Below, piece by piece: positions 24,670-35,025 of a DNA stretch of 64,000 bases. Every line of letters begins with the position of its first letter. Position 1 is the stretch's first letter. A program made the translations under genes and the position numbers. The notes under the pieces were generated by a model. It was given only the letters and a program-made list of their open reading frames with translations. It was not told where the DNA came from and did no database searches. Source of the DNA: Coprinellus micaceus (Eukaryota; Basidiomycota; Agaricomycetes; Agaricales; Psathyrellaceae); assembly GCA_951394405.1 (NCBI GenBank), contig OX596340.1, forward strand, positions 1,550,001 to 1,614,000, read 5' to 3'.

Positions 24670-25260
24670 CGTGCAGGAATGGGTGGTCGAGTCGTGAGGC
24701 GGGGCCACCTGTCTCTCGTGCCTCTACTTGTAGATTTTATCCTCCTGTTCCCGTGGCACTCCTCGGCCGCTTTGCCTCGAAGTCTTCTTAAATTTTATAT
24801 GTCCTCGCTCTTTGGGCCAGAATACCGACGAAACAAGTGTCGCATGGAAATCGTGGAGAATGTCCATATCCAGTAGGCATCACGGGAGCATCCTCTCCGG
24901 CCATTCTCCGGGCGACCCAGCCCCATGGCTCGCTTTCCCAACATCCAATCTCATTAATCTGCGGGGCCTGTAAAGATCCCATGTTCTTCCTGGATCGCTG
25001 CTCTCAGCCTCACGATCTCTACGCTTTTGGTCTGCTAGCAAATCGGTACTGTACAAATGGATTAGAGTCCGTCGGTCTACTACACGGGCCTGCTGCCATA
25101 TGCTCGAAGAGCCAAGTCCGAGAGTGCAGGAAACAACCCCTCGAGGGAAAAATAAACATTTCCGGATCTTCCACCTCGACCGGCCTCACTCTCAGCCACA
25201 GAGGAGAGGTTGGCCGTACCCGTCGAAAATCGTCTCGAGGGGGGTCCATTGCTGGATACC
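24670..25260. other. promoter region of the Zn2Cys6 gene, no gene seen
   Basis: About 590 bases upstream of the transcription factor start and downstream of the next minus-strand gene. Small open frames exist on both strands but none has a domain or consistent splice sites. Presumed regulatory and 3' sequence. Confidence 0.4.
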
Positions 25261-27237
25261 TCAACCACCAAGGTATTCTTCCGGGCCAACGTCCTGACGC
25301 GCCAGTATCGCCTTTATCTGCTTTACCACCTCGACTTCGTCTTGCTCTTTCGCCCTCTCTAGAATGTCGAGGCAAATAGACGGCGCGACGTCGATGCCAC
25401 GATCGACCAGGTATTGGACCAAGATGAGAGCCATCCCTGCATCGTAAGCGGCCATGGACTTGAAGCATAGAGGGAGTTGCTCCTGGACCTTGGTCGCCGG
25501 GAAGCGAAGTAGAGAACGCATATCCCTCACGGCCTGCCGGTAGTACCGAGCCGCAAATTGCATCCGTACGCTGTACGAGTACCATTCGATTCGGGAGCCT
25601 CTGAAGTTGGCCCTATGTGTCTCGAAGCTATCGGTGATCTGGCGCACCAAGACGTTCAAACGCCTGATCTCCTTCTTCAAACGATGGAAGTCTTGGTTCT
25701 CCGGAGTGACCCTCTCCAGCTCGGACTGGGCCTTTTTCGCTTGCATCATATTTCTGAGCCCCTCCAGCATCGCCAATGCCAGACCACCGTCGGCCAGCAT
25801 GGCTTTCTTCACTTCGAGTGCGGCGAGGCGTCCCTCTAAGGTTGCCAAAGACAAAGGGCCTTCGTATTGTTCAGGGTAATCCAGCTCCACTCTCGTTGGG
25901 TGAGCATAACGTTCCCAGAGACCCTGAGCAACACTCGAGTCGTGCTTGGGGGACGTGAGGGCTGCACAGGTGATGAAGTACGTGATGTGGCACTCAGGGA
26001 GAGAGAGATGCTCGTCCAGAACCTCCCGAGCGAGGATTTGGCAGAGATTTTCCTGGCGGCTTGCATAAAGGTACTCCATGAGCCAGCCGAGGGCCATTTG
26101 CCTTGGTGCCGGATACGGACGATGAGCTTCAGCCAAAACTCCCCGCGTGAAAACGTAGAGCTCTGCAGCCTCCTCCACGCAATCATACTCGTAGGCGCTC
26201 TGGTAAAAGCGACGGATGATGTTGTCGGGGACGCGACACGCTCGAATGATAGCGAGGCAGGCTTTGAGAGTTTCGCGGGAATTCGACGCGGTTTGTTGAT
26301 GGAGGAGGAAGGTTGCGAGGGTCGTTAAGGTCTCGGAGACGAGAGGAATGTGTGCGCTCTTCGTCTGGCGGAGACGAGTGGCAATTTCGGGAACCAACCC
26401 AGGGAAGTTCCAGTGAATGGATGCCTTGGCTAGGCCGCAAAGCATAATGAGCCTCACGTCGGCTGAGTTGAGGAGGTCTGGGTCTTCGACTGATCCAGGG
26501 AGGATAAAACCTTTCTCAAGGAGTGTGTTGAAGACATCCAACGCAACTTGCGGTTGCTTGATGATGAGGGGCGGGAGTATCATGAAGGCGTGCTGAATTG
26601 AGGTCGGCGGCTCGTATTGAATGTAATGTCGCCCTTCCGGGATTGTGACATCTCGGATTTGGAGCTTGATAATGTCCAAAAGCACGCCCTCGATGGCCCT
26701 GTCGTGTGCTCTCTGCTGCAACGTCTGGTTGAGAATTTGGGGAGGCAGGGATTGCGCCTCATACGGCGATGAACGGATCAGCTGCAGGATATCGAGAATC
26801 GCAGAGTCGGATAGCTTGTCTACGTCCTCCCTCTGCAGAAGGCTGTGGAATATTGAGAAGCTGAGAGCTGTCTCTGACCGGTAAAGCTCAACCAGTTTGT
26901 TGACTACTGCCTCGACGGCCGGGTAGTGCTTCTGAGAGAAGGCATGATCTAGGGCGGCTTCGAAGTCTTCAATTGTTGAGAGCGTGTAGGTATGTTCCGG
27001 CACATCGTCGGCTATGGCCGCCTTTGAGGGTGCCGCGGATTCGTTCCGTTGGGACGCGGCAAAGGTCGAATTGCTGGAGGCTGGGGAGACGTCGCGGGCG
27101 AGAGAGAATCGTCCATAGGGGAGAGCGGCAGAGGTCAGGAGTGATCTGGTTGGATATCGAAGGCTGGGGCGAATGAATGGAGCAGATGTGGGTACTCCTG
27201 CAATTCTGAACGGCTGAGGAATGCGTCGCAGGAACAT
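25261..27237 (-). CDS. probable mitochondrial helical-repeat (PPR-like) protein
   Basis: A single uninterrupted frame of 658 residues, which is unusual here because most neighbours have introns. The first true ATG at 27237 starts MFLRRIPQPFRIAG, and the first 60 residues are rich in Arg, Ser, Pro and Leu with almost no acids, fitting a mitochondrial targeting peptide. The rest is a chain of amphipathic helices (for example FEAALDHAFSQKHYPAVEAV, ALDVFNTLLEKGFILPGS and AGMALILVQYLVDRGIDVAP) whose repeated 'nvlLekGi.p' pattern resembles pentatricopeptide repeats. Fungal proteins of this type act on mitochondrial RNA or translation. I do not recognise the specific orthologue, and the PPR assignment is from pattern alone. 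It is transcribed divergently from the GRASP gene across 437 bases. Confidence 0.7.
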   Translation of the reverse strand: MFLRRIPQPFRIAGVPTSAPFIRPSLRYPTRSLLTSAALPYGRFSLARDVSPASSNSTFAASQRNESAAPSKAAIADDVPEHTYTLSTIEDFEAALDHAFSQKHYPAVEAVVNKLVELYRSETALSFSIFHSLLQREDVDKLSDSAILDILQLIRSSPYEAQSLPPQILNQTLQQRAHDRAIEGVLLDIIKLQIRDVTIPEGRHYIQYEPPTSIQHAFMILPPLIIKQPQVALDVFNTLLEKGFILPGSVEDPDLLNSADVRLIMLCGLAKASIHWNFPGLVPEIATRLRQTKSAHIPLVSETLTTLATFLLHQQTASNSRETLKACLAIIRACRVPDNIIRRFYQSAYEYDCVEEAAELYVFTRGVLAEAHRPYPAPRQMALGWLMEYLYASRQENLCQILAREVLDEHLSLPECHITYFITCAALTSPKHDSSVAQGLWERYAHPTRVELDYPEQYEGPLSLATLEGRLAALEVKKAMLADGGLALAMLEGLRNMMQAKKAQSELERVTPENQDFHRLKKEIRRLNVLVRQITDSFETHRANFRGSRIEWYSYSVRMQFAARYYRQAVRDMRSLLRFPATKVQEQLPLCFKSMAAYDAGMALILVQYLVDRGIDVAPSICLDILERAKEQDEVEVVKQIKAILARQDVGPEEYLGG

Positions 27238-27674
27238 GGAATTAACTGGGCCACTGTCAGTAGAATCCACGCATTTTGAGCATGTTCAAGCACGCACCTC
27301 ATTCCGAGAGAGCTTCCCTACAATATGAAGTCTATACCAGCAAAGACACCCTGCTTCTCGCTGTCCGACGTGTTGAGGAGCAAGTTTTTGACGCTGCGAA
27401 ACCGACTCCGGGCGACCAATGTGGGATATTGGGCACGTGGCCACCCAATACTTTCGCCGCGATTCGCTCCAGCTGCAACGGGCGCCTATGCCCCTTCAAC
27501 GCAGAGGAACATGCTTGGCAAGTCCATAGAATACCCTCAGGCAATGCCACATAGTTCCCAGAATTATTGGACGAATTTCGGGGAAGTATTGTCGAAAGAT
27601 CACCACCTACCGTGGGAATGTGGATGCAGTCGACGCGGCGCGTCATTTCCGCATCTTGACCAGAACACGTCTCG
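27238..27674. promoter_or_regulatory. bidirectional promoter region, PPR-like gene / GRASP gene
   Basis: The two genes point away from each other, so this 437-base spacer should hold both promoters. A CACGTG E-box core is visible at 27434-27439, in the middle of the spacer. No TATA box is obvious. The regulatory role is inferred from position only. Confidence 0.45.
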
Positions 27675-28875
27675 ATGGGTGCGGGACAATCTACTTCTCA
27701 AGCTCATACCCCCTCCAAAGGCCTTCACGTCCTCAGGGTCACCCCTTCTTCTCCCGCATCTGACACGGACATAGAGCCCTATTTTGACTTCGTGGTCGGG
27801 TTTGAAGGCGACTCTCTCCATCCCGAACAGAACATAGATGCTTCCCAACTCGAGAAGATTGTAGAGAGCCACGAGAATCGGGTTCTCAATCTGCTTGTCT
27901 GGAACAGCAAGAATCAGAGAACGCGAGGTATGTGGCGGCCTTTCAGACAGGCGATACCACGATCATCGCGAGCTAACCCAAATCTTTCGACCTGCCCGTA
28001 GTGGTACCCGTCGTTCCCTCCAGATCATGGTCACAACCCCACCTCAATGCGAATAACGCGCAGCCATCACTCCTCGGCCTTAGTATGCGCATGTGTGAAC
28101 CGGAGACAGCCACAGAAAACGTTTGGCATGTCCTCGATGTTATCGAAGGAAGCCCAGCAGAGAGCGCCGGACTCGTTCCCATGGGGGATTGGATTTTAGG
28201 TAAATATCTCGCCTTCTATCAAGCGTATTTGGTCGCGTGTTCTAAAGCCACATTTGTTCAACGAACAGGCTGGTCAGGAGGGGTTTTGAGCGCCGAGAAC
28301 GACTTCTACGATCTTGTCGAAGCTGTGAGCTTAATTTATCCGAGATTTGGAGAAAGAATCTCTAATTTGGCGTCATATGTGATTAGCACGTCGACAAGCC
28401 GCTGCGCGTTTACGTCTATTCGTACGACTTCGAGTAAGTTCGAACACATACGGGGTCCCGGAACGTGCCAATAACCCCTCGCAATCAGCACACTTCGGGA
28501 AGTGGTTCTGATACCCAACCGTCACTGGGGTGGTGAAGGGCTGCTTGGATGCGTTTTCGGGTGAGTGATAAACGCATTCAGTTCTTTCACCGACTAATTA
28601 CGACGTTGGGCAGGTTCGGACTTCTACACCGGATACCCCCACAGCCAGAGGACCGAGTTCCCGGCTCGATACCCGCCGAACTGCAAGAAGATGAAGAGGA
28701 ATACGAGGAACAACAGCTATTCGTTCCCGCCGATGCTCAAGAGGAATCTTGGCACCACGTCGAAGGTCGCCAACATCTTGCACATCCAGCCCCATCTCGA
28801 GCACCACTAGGATCGCAGCGTCACAGTGACCCGCATTCACCACCAGGGAGCGCTCTAAACGGCGAACTTCGATGA
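27675..28875 (+). CDS. GRH1: GRASP-family Golgi reassembly stacking protein (Grh1 homologue)
   Basis: Peripheral Golgi/ER-exit-site protein involved in membrane tethering and unconventional secretion in fungi. The start MGAGQSTSQ has Gly at position 2 and Ser at position 6, the usual N-myristoylation signal; yeast Grh1 is acetylated instead, so this is closer to the animal form. Two PDZ-like domains follow: LHVLRVTPSSPASDTDIEPY with FDFVVGFEGDSL, and then after an intron SLLGLSMRMCEP, VWHVLDVIEGSPAESAGLVP, GDWILG and WSGGVLSAENDFYDLVEAHV. Next is PLRVYVYSYDFDTLREVVL with the GRASP signature [24 protein letters not shown]. The C-terminal tail is acidic and Pro/Ser-rich, and variable in the family. 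Five introns are required. The stop is at 28873-28875. Confidence 0.92.
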
Positions 28876-29618
28876 AAGAAAGATTTCACGTTCATCCGAC
28901 TTCGATGGAAGTCTATAATCAAGACTTTTTCGTCCATTAGCACTTCCCATCTGCTGTTCACTTTTGCTCTCTGCTGCCTGTTCCGTTGGACTCACACCCG
29001 ATTTCCCATGTCCCTGTACGCTCACAGAACACCGACTTGCCCTGGGGAGAAATTCCGACTGGCGGCCTGACCTACCTGACTGCATCCTTGGTCACGATGG
29101 CCAGCAGACGCCTTCTCGTCTCTCCTCGTGGTCTGCATCCCAGGCTCGAGGATCTCCTCCTGTCCCTACCCTCGCGTTTTCCCGGTGAAACCTCCTTCGA
29201 TTAATTTCATACTTTCATACGATTTTAGGGGACAGACATTCGGGAATGTTGAAGCCTGTTATAGGCGCTTTCTCTCACTGATGCGCCTTTGCGGAACGCA
29301 TACAAACCGCCTATGTTCGAGTACATACTTAACTCTCTGGGGAGGCTGTCCGTGTTGTCGCGCCACTTTACTCGACGCGGAACAACCGCGGATTGGAAGC
29401 GCGCAATCTGCATCCTTTCCCATTGTGTGGCCTTCTGCTTTCTCCAGATAATCTCCCGAGGCCTAATAACCTGCGCGCAGCCTGGCAACCTCTCCACCCG
29501 AGACCTATTCGCCCCTCAGGTGACGGGTTCTAGCGTCCCGCTTGGCTTTTCGTGTCAGCGAGCAGGGGTATAAAAGGATGCGTTCGACGGCTTCGGTGTC
29601 AGGGCTCCAAGAAACACC
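28876..29618. other. GRASP 3' flank and promoter of the PL4 lyase gene
   Basis: About 740 bases. The left part is the 3' region of the GRASP gene; the right part, just before the lyase start, contains a strong TATA element (listed separately). Open frames in this stretch are short and overlap each other without a domain. Confidence 0.45.
29569..29575 (+). promoter_or_regulatory. TATA box of the rhamnogalacturonan lyase gene
   Basis: A textbook TATAAAA sits 44-50 bases upstream of the lyase ATG. A secreted, probably inducible plant-polysaccharide enzyme is the kind of gene that usually has such an element; the housekeeping genes in this window lack an obvious one. Confidence 0.7.
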
Positions 29619-32206
29619 ATGAAGTTGCTGCTGCCTCTGTTTCTTTCTCTCCTCCCAGCTGCGTTTGCGGCTTTTGGAGTGACGCGCTCGGGGTCTAACT
29701 ATGTCGTCGACTCCGGAGGAGGCCTTGTCACCACTAGTAGGCCTTGCGCTCGTGTTTCCGGTCTAAATATACTGACGAATGGCATTAGTCAATGGAAATA
29801 ATGGCGACATTACCTCCCTGAACTACAACGGAAAGCAGCTGCAGGATCAAAGCAAGTTCACTCACCTGAGTTCCGGACTTGGTAAACCCCCCGATTTTGT
29901 ACCTGTGACGGACAGCATATTGAACGTACTTCTCTCAGGCACTTCTACCGTTAGCTCGAACATCGTTAATGGAAACATCGCGGTCATTACCATCAAGACG
30001 AGCACCATCGTAAGTCCCCGACGATTTCTAGCGGATCAACTTTGGTCTGAAGACTGGATTGACTTGGCGTTTAACTTCACTATCTCCAGACCCATTATTA
30101 CATCGTCCGTTCGGGGATCAACACTCTGTACATTGGAACCTATGCCTCTGCTGAGCCGAGTGTCGGGGAGTTGCGCTTCCTTGCTCGTCTGTCGAAGTCC
30201 GCGCTTCCGAACGGGCACCCCAATGCCGAGATCCAAGGGTCATCATCGACCGTTGAAGGCTCCGATGTCTATGTCAAGAGCGGTCAGACGCGATCCAAGT
30301 TCTACTCTAGCGTACGTTTCAATGCGACAAGCCTGCTCCATTTTCTGACGAAATTGCTTTTGATTACTAGGTTCCCTTCATTCGCGACCAGGTGCATGGT
30401 GTCACAGGGTCTGGCGCCGGGGCTTTCATCATCGTTCCGGGAGTTAGCTACGAGACCTCCTCCGGCGGCCCCTTCTTCCGTGATATCAACAACCAGGGCG
30501 GCGATCAGCAAGAAGTGTACTGGTACATGAATTCTGGTCATTACCAACCAGATCTTCCCTACAAGACTGGTTTCTTCGGTCCGTAAGTAACAGTCGCCAT
30601 GAGCATCGGGTCTGAGCTTCGTACGGTCAGCTAACGTTGCTGGTTGTAGCTACGCTCTGGCGATCACCGACGGAGCTGCACCTTCCCCCAATCTCGATAC
30701 CTCGTTTATGGACAGCTTGGGTCTCCAGGGATACGTTCCACCTTCAGGGCGAGGAACCGTTTCTGGGACTTATTCAGGTGTTCTGTCGGGCCAAACGGCG
30801 GTCATTGGGTTTAAGGTTAAGTCTGCCCTCTTCTTTCCCTTTCTCATACTAACGTATGCTCAATGTTATTCCTAAATAGAATTCTGCTGCGCAATACTGG
30901 GCCACCGGCTCTGGGTAAGCCTTTTCCTTACCCTAAACTGACACAGTCGCTGACGGTGGCGACAGAGGCTCGTTCACCCGTAACTTAATGAAGCCCGGAA
31001 CATACGACGTCACATTGTACCAAGGAGAGCTGGAGGCTGGTTCTGGCCGTGTTACCGTGAGCGCCGGTCAGACCGCTTCCATTTCCTTATCTGTGAACCT
31101 GAGCCGTCCCAACACGATCTGGTCAATCGGTATGTAGTCGACGTACGATCCAGCGACAGTTGGCTCATTCTTTCACCTCAAGGTACTCCTGATGGTACTC
31201 CCAAAGGGTGAAGTTCTAATCCCCTGCTACTATCGCGTGTGCTTGCACTAACACTAACCGGTAGCTTCCTCAATGCTGATAAGATTGAGACGATGCATCC
31301 GTGAGTCAAGGCGTTCTTCTTCAGAGACTATACAACCGACACTCGGCCTTGACAAACAGCTCCGATTCGCGCATGAGCAACTGGGGCCCCATCACCTTCA
31401 CCATTGGGTCTAGCTCTGAGGGATCCTTCCCCATGGCTCAGTTCAAGAGCGTAAGTCCGACCCAACGCAGCGGCATTGCGAGGCAAAAAACTAATGTCCC
31501 AACGCAGGTTAACAGCCCTACCACGATCAGATGGAACGCGAATTCTTCGCAAATTGGTCCGTACTACAAGCCACGATGCCGTTCCGTTAACCTTCGCTGG
31601 CTTTTCTCACTGCAGTTATTTCTGGTACTCACACCAGGATTTTAGGTGCTAGGACGCTGAGGATTCGCACGACGGGATCTTTTGCTGGTGCAAGGCCGTC
31701 CATTACAGTGAACAACTGGACATCCAGCGCACCAGGTGGTGAGTACTACTTCCTTCATCTTCCCTCCTATTGTATCATGAAGGACCGCGTGTAACTTGTC
31801 TCACATTTCATTTTCCTCGGATGAAAGCTCCAACGAACTTGAACTCACGCGGGTGAGCTTCTCGTCTCCATCTTATCACTGTGTCTTCGACTAACAGAAC
31901 CCGTCCTCGACATCCTCTCAGTGTCACCCGGGGTACATGGCGTGGAATCAATCAGTCCTGTAAGTGCCTCTAACTGTGACAACGCTGCCCATGTGGTGAC
32001 CTGTATGATACCCACAGACGACTATGCCATCCCCTCAGGTATCAACTAGCGCCTTGCTTCTCTACTTGACATACTGACATGCTCTGTGTCTTTCAGGCGC
32101 CTTGGTCTCTGGTTCTAACACGATCAGTATCTACGCCACCAGCGGTAGCTCTGGAGACACCTTCCTCAGCCCCAACTTCATCTACGATTCAGTTGAGCTC
32201 TTCTGA
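29619..32206 (+). CDS. rhamnogalacturonan lyase, polysaccharide lyase family 4
   Basis: Secreted enzyme that cleaves the rhamnose-galacturonate backbone of pectin type I by beta-elimination. The N-terminus [20 protein letters not shown] is a signal peptide with probable cleavage after AFA. The catalytic PL4 domain follows: [73 protein letters not shown] and [20 protein letters not shown]. Then come the fibronectin-like domain ([29 protein letters not shown]) and the C-terminal carbohydrate-binding-like domain ([40 protein letters not shown], ending [12 protein letters not shown]). The order and total length of about 530 residues fit fungal rhamnogalacturonase B-type lyases. More than a dozen short introns interrupt it, far more than its neighbours. 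Family is certain; substrate is by homology. Confidence 0.92.
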
Positions 32207-32373
32207 AGTGCCTTTCTCACTTGGGCTTGTCGGGTTCGAAGGGACAATGCAGAGATGTAAATGAACAGAGTTAGTCCTACATACCGAAGCCGAATGATGA
32301 CTTCATATCATATAAGGCTGTTACGTCCTGTCGTCAAGAAATGTGGAAGCAAGATTACTGTAAATGGGAAGGT

Positions 32374-34833
32374 CTATTGGGTTTGAGCAGCTCCCGTCGA
32401 CTTCGTGGATGCTTGTTGGGGCGGGGCAGAGGGTTTGAACTCGAGGCTCTGGGCGATGAGGGGCCACACTAAGGGTGCAGTCAGCATCACGAAACACTTC
32501 TCACTGGGATCCATAGGAACGAATGGATACGAACCCTCCTCAAAGCCTGGGTGGCGGCCGCTGCGAATCTGCTGCCATACGCTTCTCATGGACTCCGATG
32601 CGCGAATTTCGTGCCAGTGGTTGAGGAAGAACTCCATTTCGACCTAAGAGGGTTTGGTGGGTTAAGTGCTGAACTAAACAAAGCAAACGATCCGCGCGCG
32701 GAGAACTTGCCTTGCGAATCTCCTCGAAGACGGCTGCGAATGGTGAGAATACTTCGTACGCGATATTATCGACGGTTAGAGACTTGAAGATGTGCTTCAT
32801 GACAGGTATGAATTCAGTACAACGGCGAATCCGTTCTGAGATATTTCACTCCCACCTTTGATGCACGCTCTTTGAGGTCTCTGAGGTCAAGCTCTACGAA
32901 CGGGGATTAGTGGCCGTTGAATATTCCTGAAACGATATCTGAAAGACATACTATCTGCAACCCTATAAACAGCCTTAGCAGAGCAAGGGGCCGGCCGCCC
33001 TGGGTTATCTTTCATCCACTCGACTATCCATTCAGCCCTGGTGGTTGGAGGATCGGCGCTGCTTCGCTTGGGACCAGGGTAACCACTTGAACTTTCTGAG
33101 GCAGTCGAATTTTGTCGGATAAGTGGGGTTCTAGGGGGCGTTTTTAATTTAGAGTTAGAAAATGACGACGACAGTGGCGCGAAGACGATGATGTCTGTGT
33201 AGATCTGCAGCGGGTGTTCGAGTCCTTGAACATTTCGGGATATCACACTTCAAACGAAGGTACGCACATAGTACAAGATGGCCTTGTATGTGGAGTAGGC
33301 GACGTCCGTGATCATAACTGTCATATGTGCAGGTTTGCCAGCCAAGCTGCCCGAGTCCCGTGGCCCCTCATCATCGACTTGCTCCTGGTCCGCCGCTTTC
33401 GATGAGACAGTTTCCGCGGGACTTACAGGGCTCGACGATGGCGAGTCATCCGGGGGAAGAGATTCATCGTTGACATGCTCTGGATCCGCAACGTGGGTGT
33501 CTGCCGCCAGGATCATGGACAACTCCTCAGTGCTCACGGAGCTCATGGCGTCTTTGTCCCCAAATGACAAATGCGTTTCTAGCGAATCGTCGTCCTCGTC
33601 ATCTGAATCTTCAAATTCGTCCATGACATTCAAGATAGAGGAAGCGGTGCTGCCTGATGGGCTCAGGAGGGAGATGCTAGCTTGCCTTGGGGTCTCCAGG
33701 TTGACATGCGATACAGTGGGCACCCCCATCCCTCCCTCTGCGAAGTTTGAGTTGAACACTAAAACGCTAGGTGAGCCCATCTGAACGCTAACTAAAAAAG
33801 GGACGTACTCGTCGCAAAGTAGTCCGCACGAGATAAGATCCTTTTTGACGCCCATATCCTCCTGGCTGATTTAGACCCTTGCCTTCCCACGATGAACTGG
33901 ACGTCAGAATATATGGGATCGTCGAGTAGGGAGCCAATGGTATCGAGAAGTGGCCTTGGTATTGAATAGCGGGCAACTGGGGGAGGAAGAGACGGGGTAA
34001 CGGGTGTAGATATCACTGTGCAAACGATTACGAAGGCGTCTTGTGCTTTGACGTTTGGTGATTGATAGTAGATGCTGTCTCGGCGTGCAAATTGTGCCCT
34101 TTGAGAGTGTTAGACTCCTGTCATGGTGCGGTGGAGAATACCCATACCATCCCCAGTTCGCCGTCTAAGAAATATCCTGTGTTCAAACACGTCGAAGATC
34201 CAGTACCGCATCGAACTCACCTTATACGAGAAAGAGTGGTTCACCGCTTCTTTCACGTTATACAGAATCTTTTTCTCGACACTGAGAGACCGCAGTTCAG
34301 TTAGTTACCTCGATTGGGGGAGGAGGGGCTGCGTACTCGCGAAGCTCAAAGCAAAACTTGTAGGTGCCTTCTCGGTGCCATCTTTTGTAAGCGAAGCGGG
34401 TCAGCTGCGTACTACAAATCCTTTCACGGTGACGAGAGCGCACCGCCCGTTATCTGTCAACGCAGCCTCCTTTTCTGAAGGTGTGGGCTAATACAATTGA
34501 AGCGGACGGTCAGGACGCAACACAAGGCTACCGCATGTTGAGACGCACCTCACAGGACAAGTACAAGCTCACATATCCCTCTCCCCCGTCTTTCTGAGAC
34601 CCGGCATTCGCATAGAACAGAATCTGAGTCGTGTTTGAGGCGAATGAGCACTATCTTTACGGTGTCCAACCAAACCCACCACTGACTTGCCATCGTCCAT
34701 TCCCAAACCTCGGCGATCTTGTCACTTTCGATTTCAAGTCGCCCTTTGTTGAATCAAACAAAGCCTTAAGACCCCTAAGTGTCCATTCGAGTGTCACAGA
34801 GGTGGTTTCTTGGTACTCAGAGTCGGCGTCCAT
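32374..34833 (-). CDS. MATH-BTB domain protein, probable Cullin-3 substrate adaptor
   Basis: In other eukaryotes MATH-BTB proteins bring substrates to a CUL3 ubiquitin ligase: MATH binds the target and BTB binds the cullin. The start at 34833 (MDADSEYQETTSV) leads into a MATH domain: VTLEWTLRGLKALFDSTKGD and, after an intron, the block NGRWQILFYANAGSQKDGGE with YVSLYLSCE; then the basic WHREGTYKFCFELR segment. After further introns the BTB fold begins at DPIYSDVQFIVG, with ASKRILSRADYF and FNSNFAEG. A long acidic, Ser-rich insertion (33250-33660) splits the BTB domain before AYSTYKAILYYIYTD. The back part has the helical region with AVYRVADKLDLRDLRERA and the tail NHWHEIRASESMRSVW. The large acidic insert inside the BTB domain is typical of basidiomycete members. 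An alternative upstream in-frame start at 34902 is not favoured. Confidence 0.85.
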
Positions 34834-35025
34834 AGGGGAAGTAGTGTATGGGTGAAGCAAGGTGGTAGTACGAGAACAAAGGCAACAGAGTGCTTGCAAC
34901 ACGTGTCATGCAGATCAGAATGTGGGGTCACGATAAGGACCGACAGGCGCCTAATTGGGCTACCTAATCGGGCATCGGCGCGATCAAAACATCGGGCGTG
35001 TACTGACGTCAGTCATCGTTGGTCC

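Noticed and set aside
33308..33784. 158-residue Ser-rich plus-strand frame
   Set aside because: Mirror image of the acidic Ser-rich insert in the MATH-BTB protein on the minus strand.
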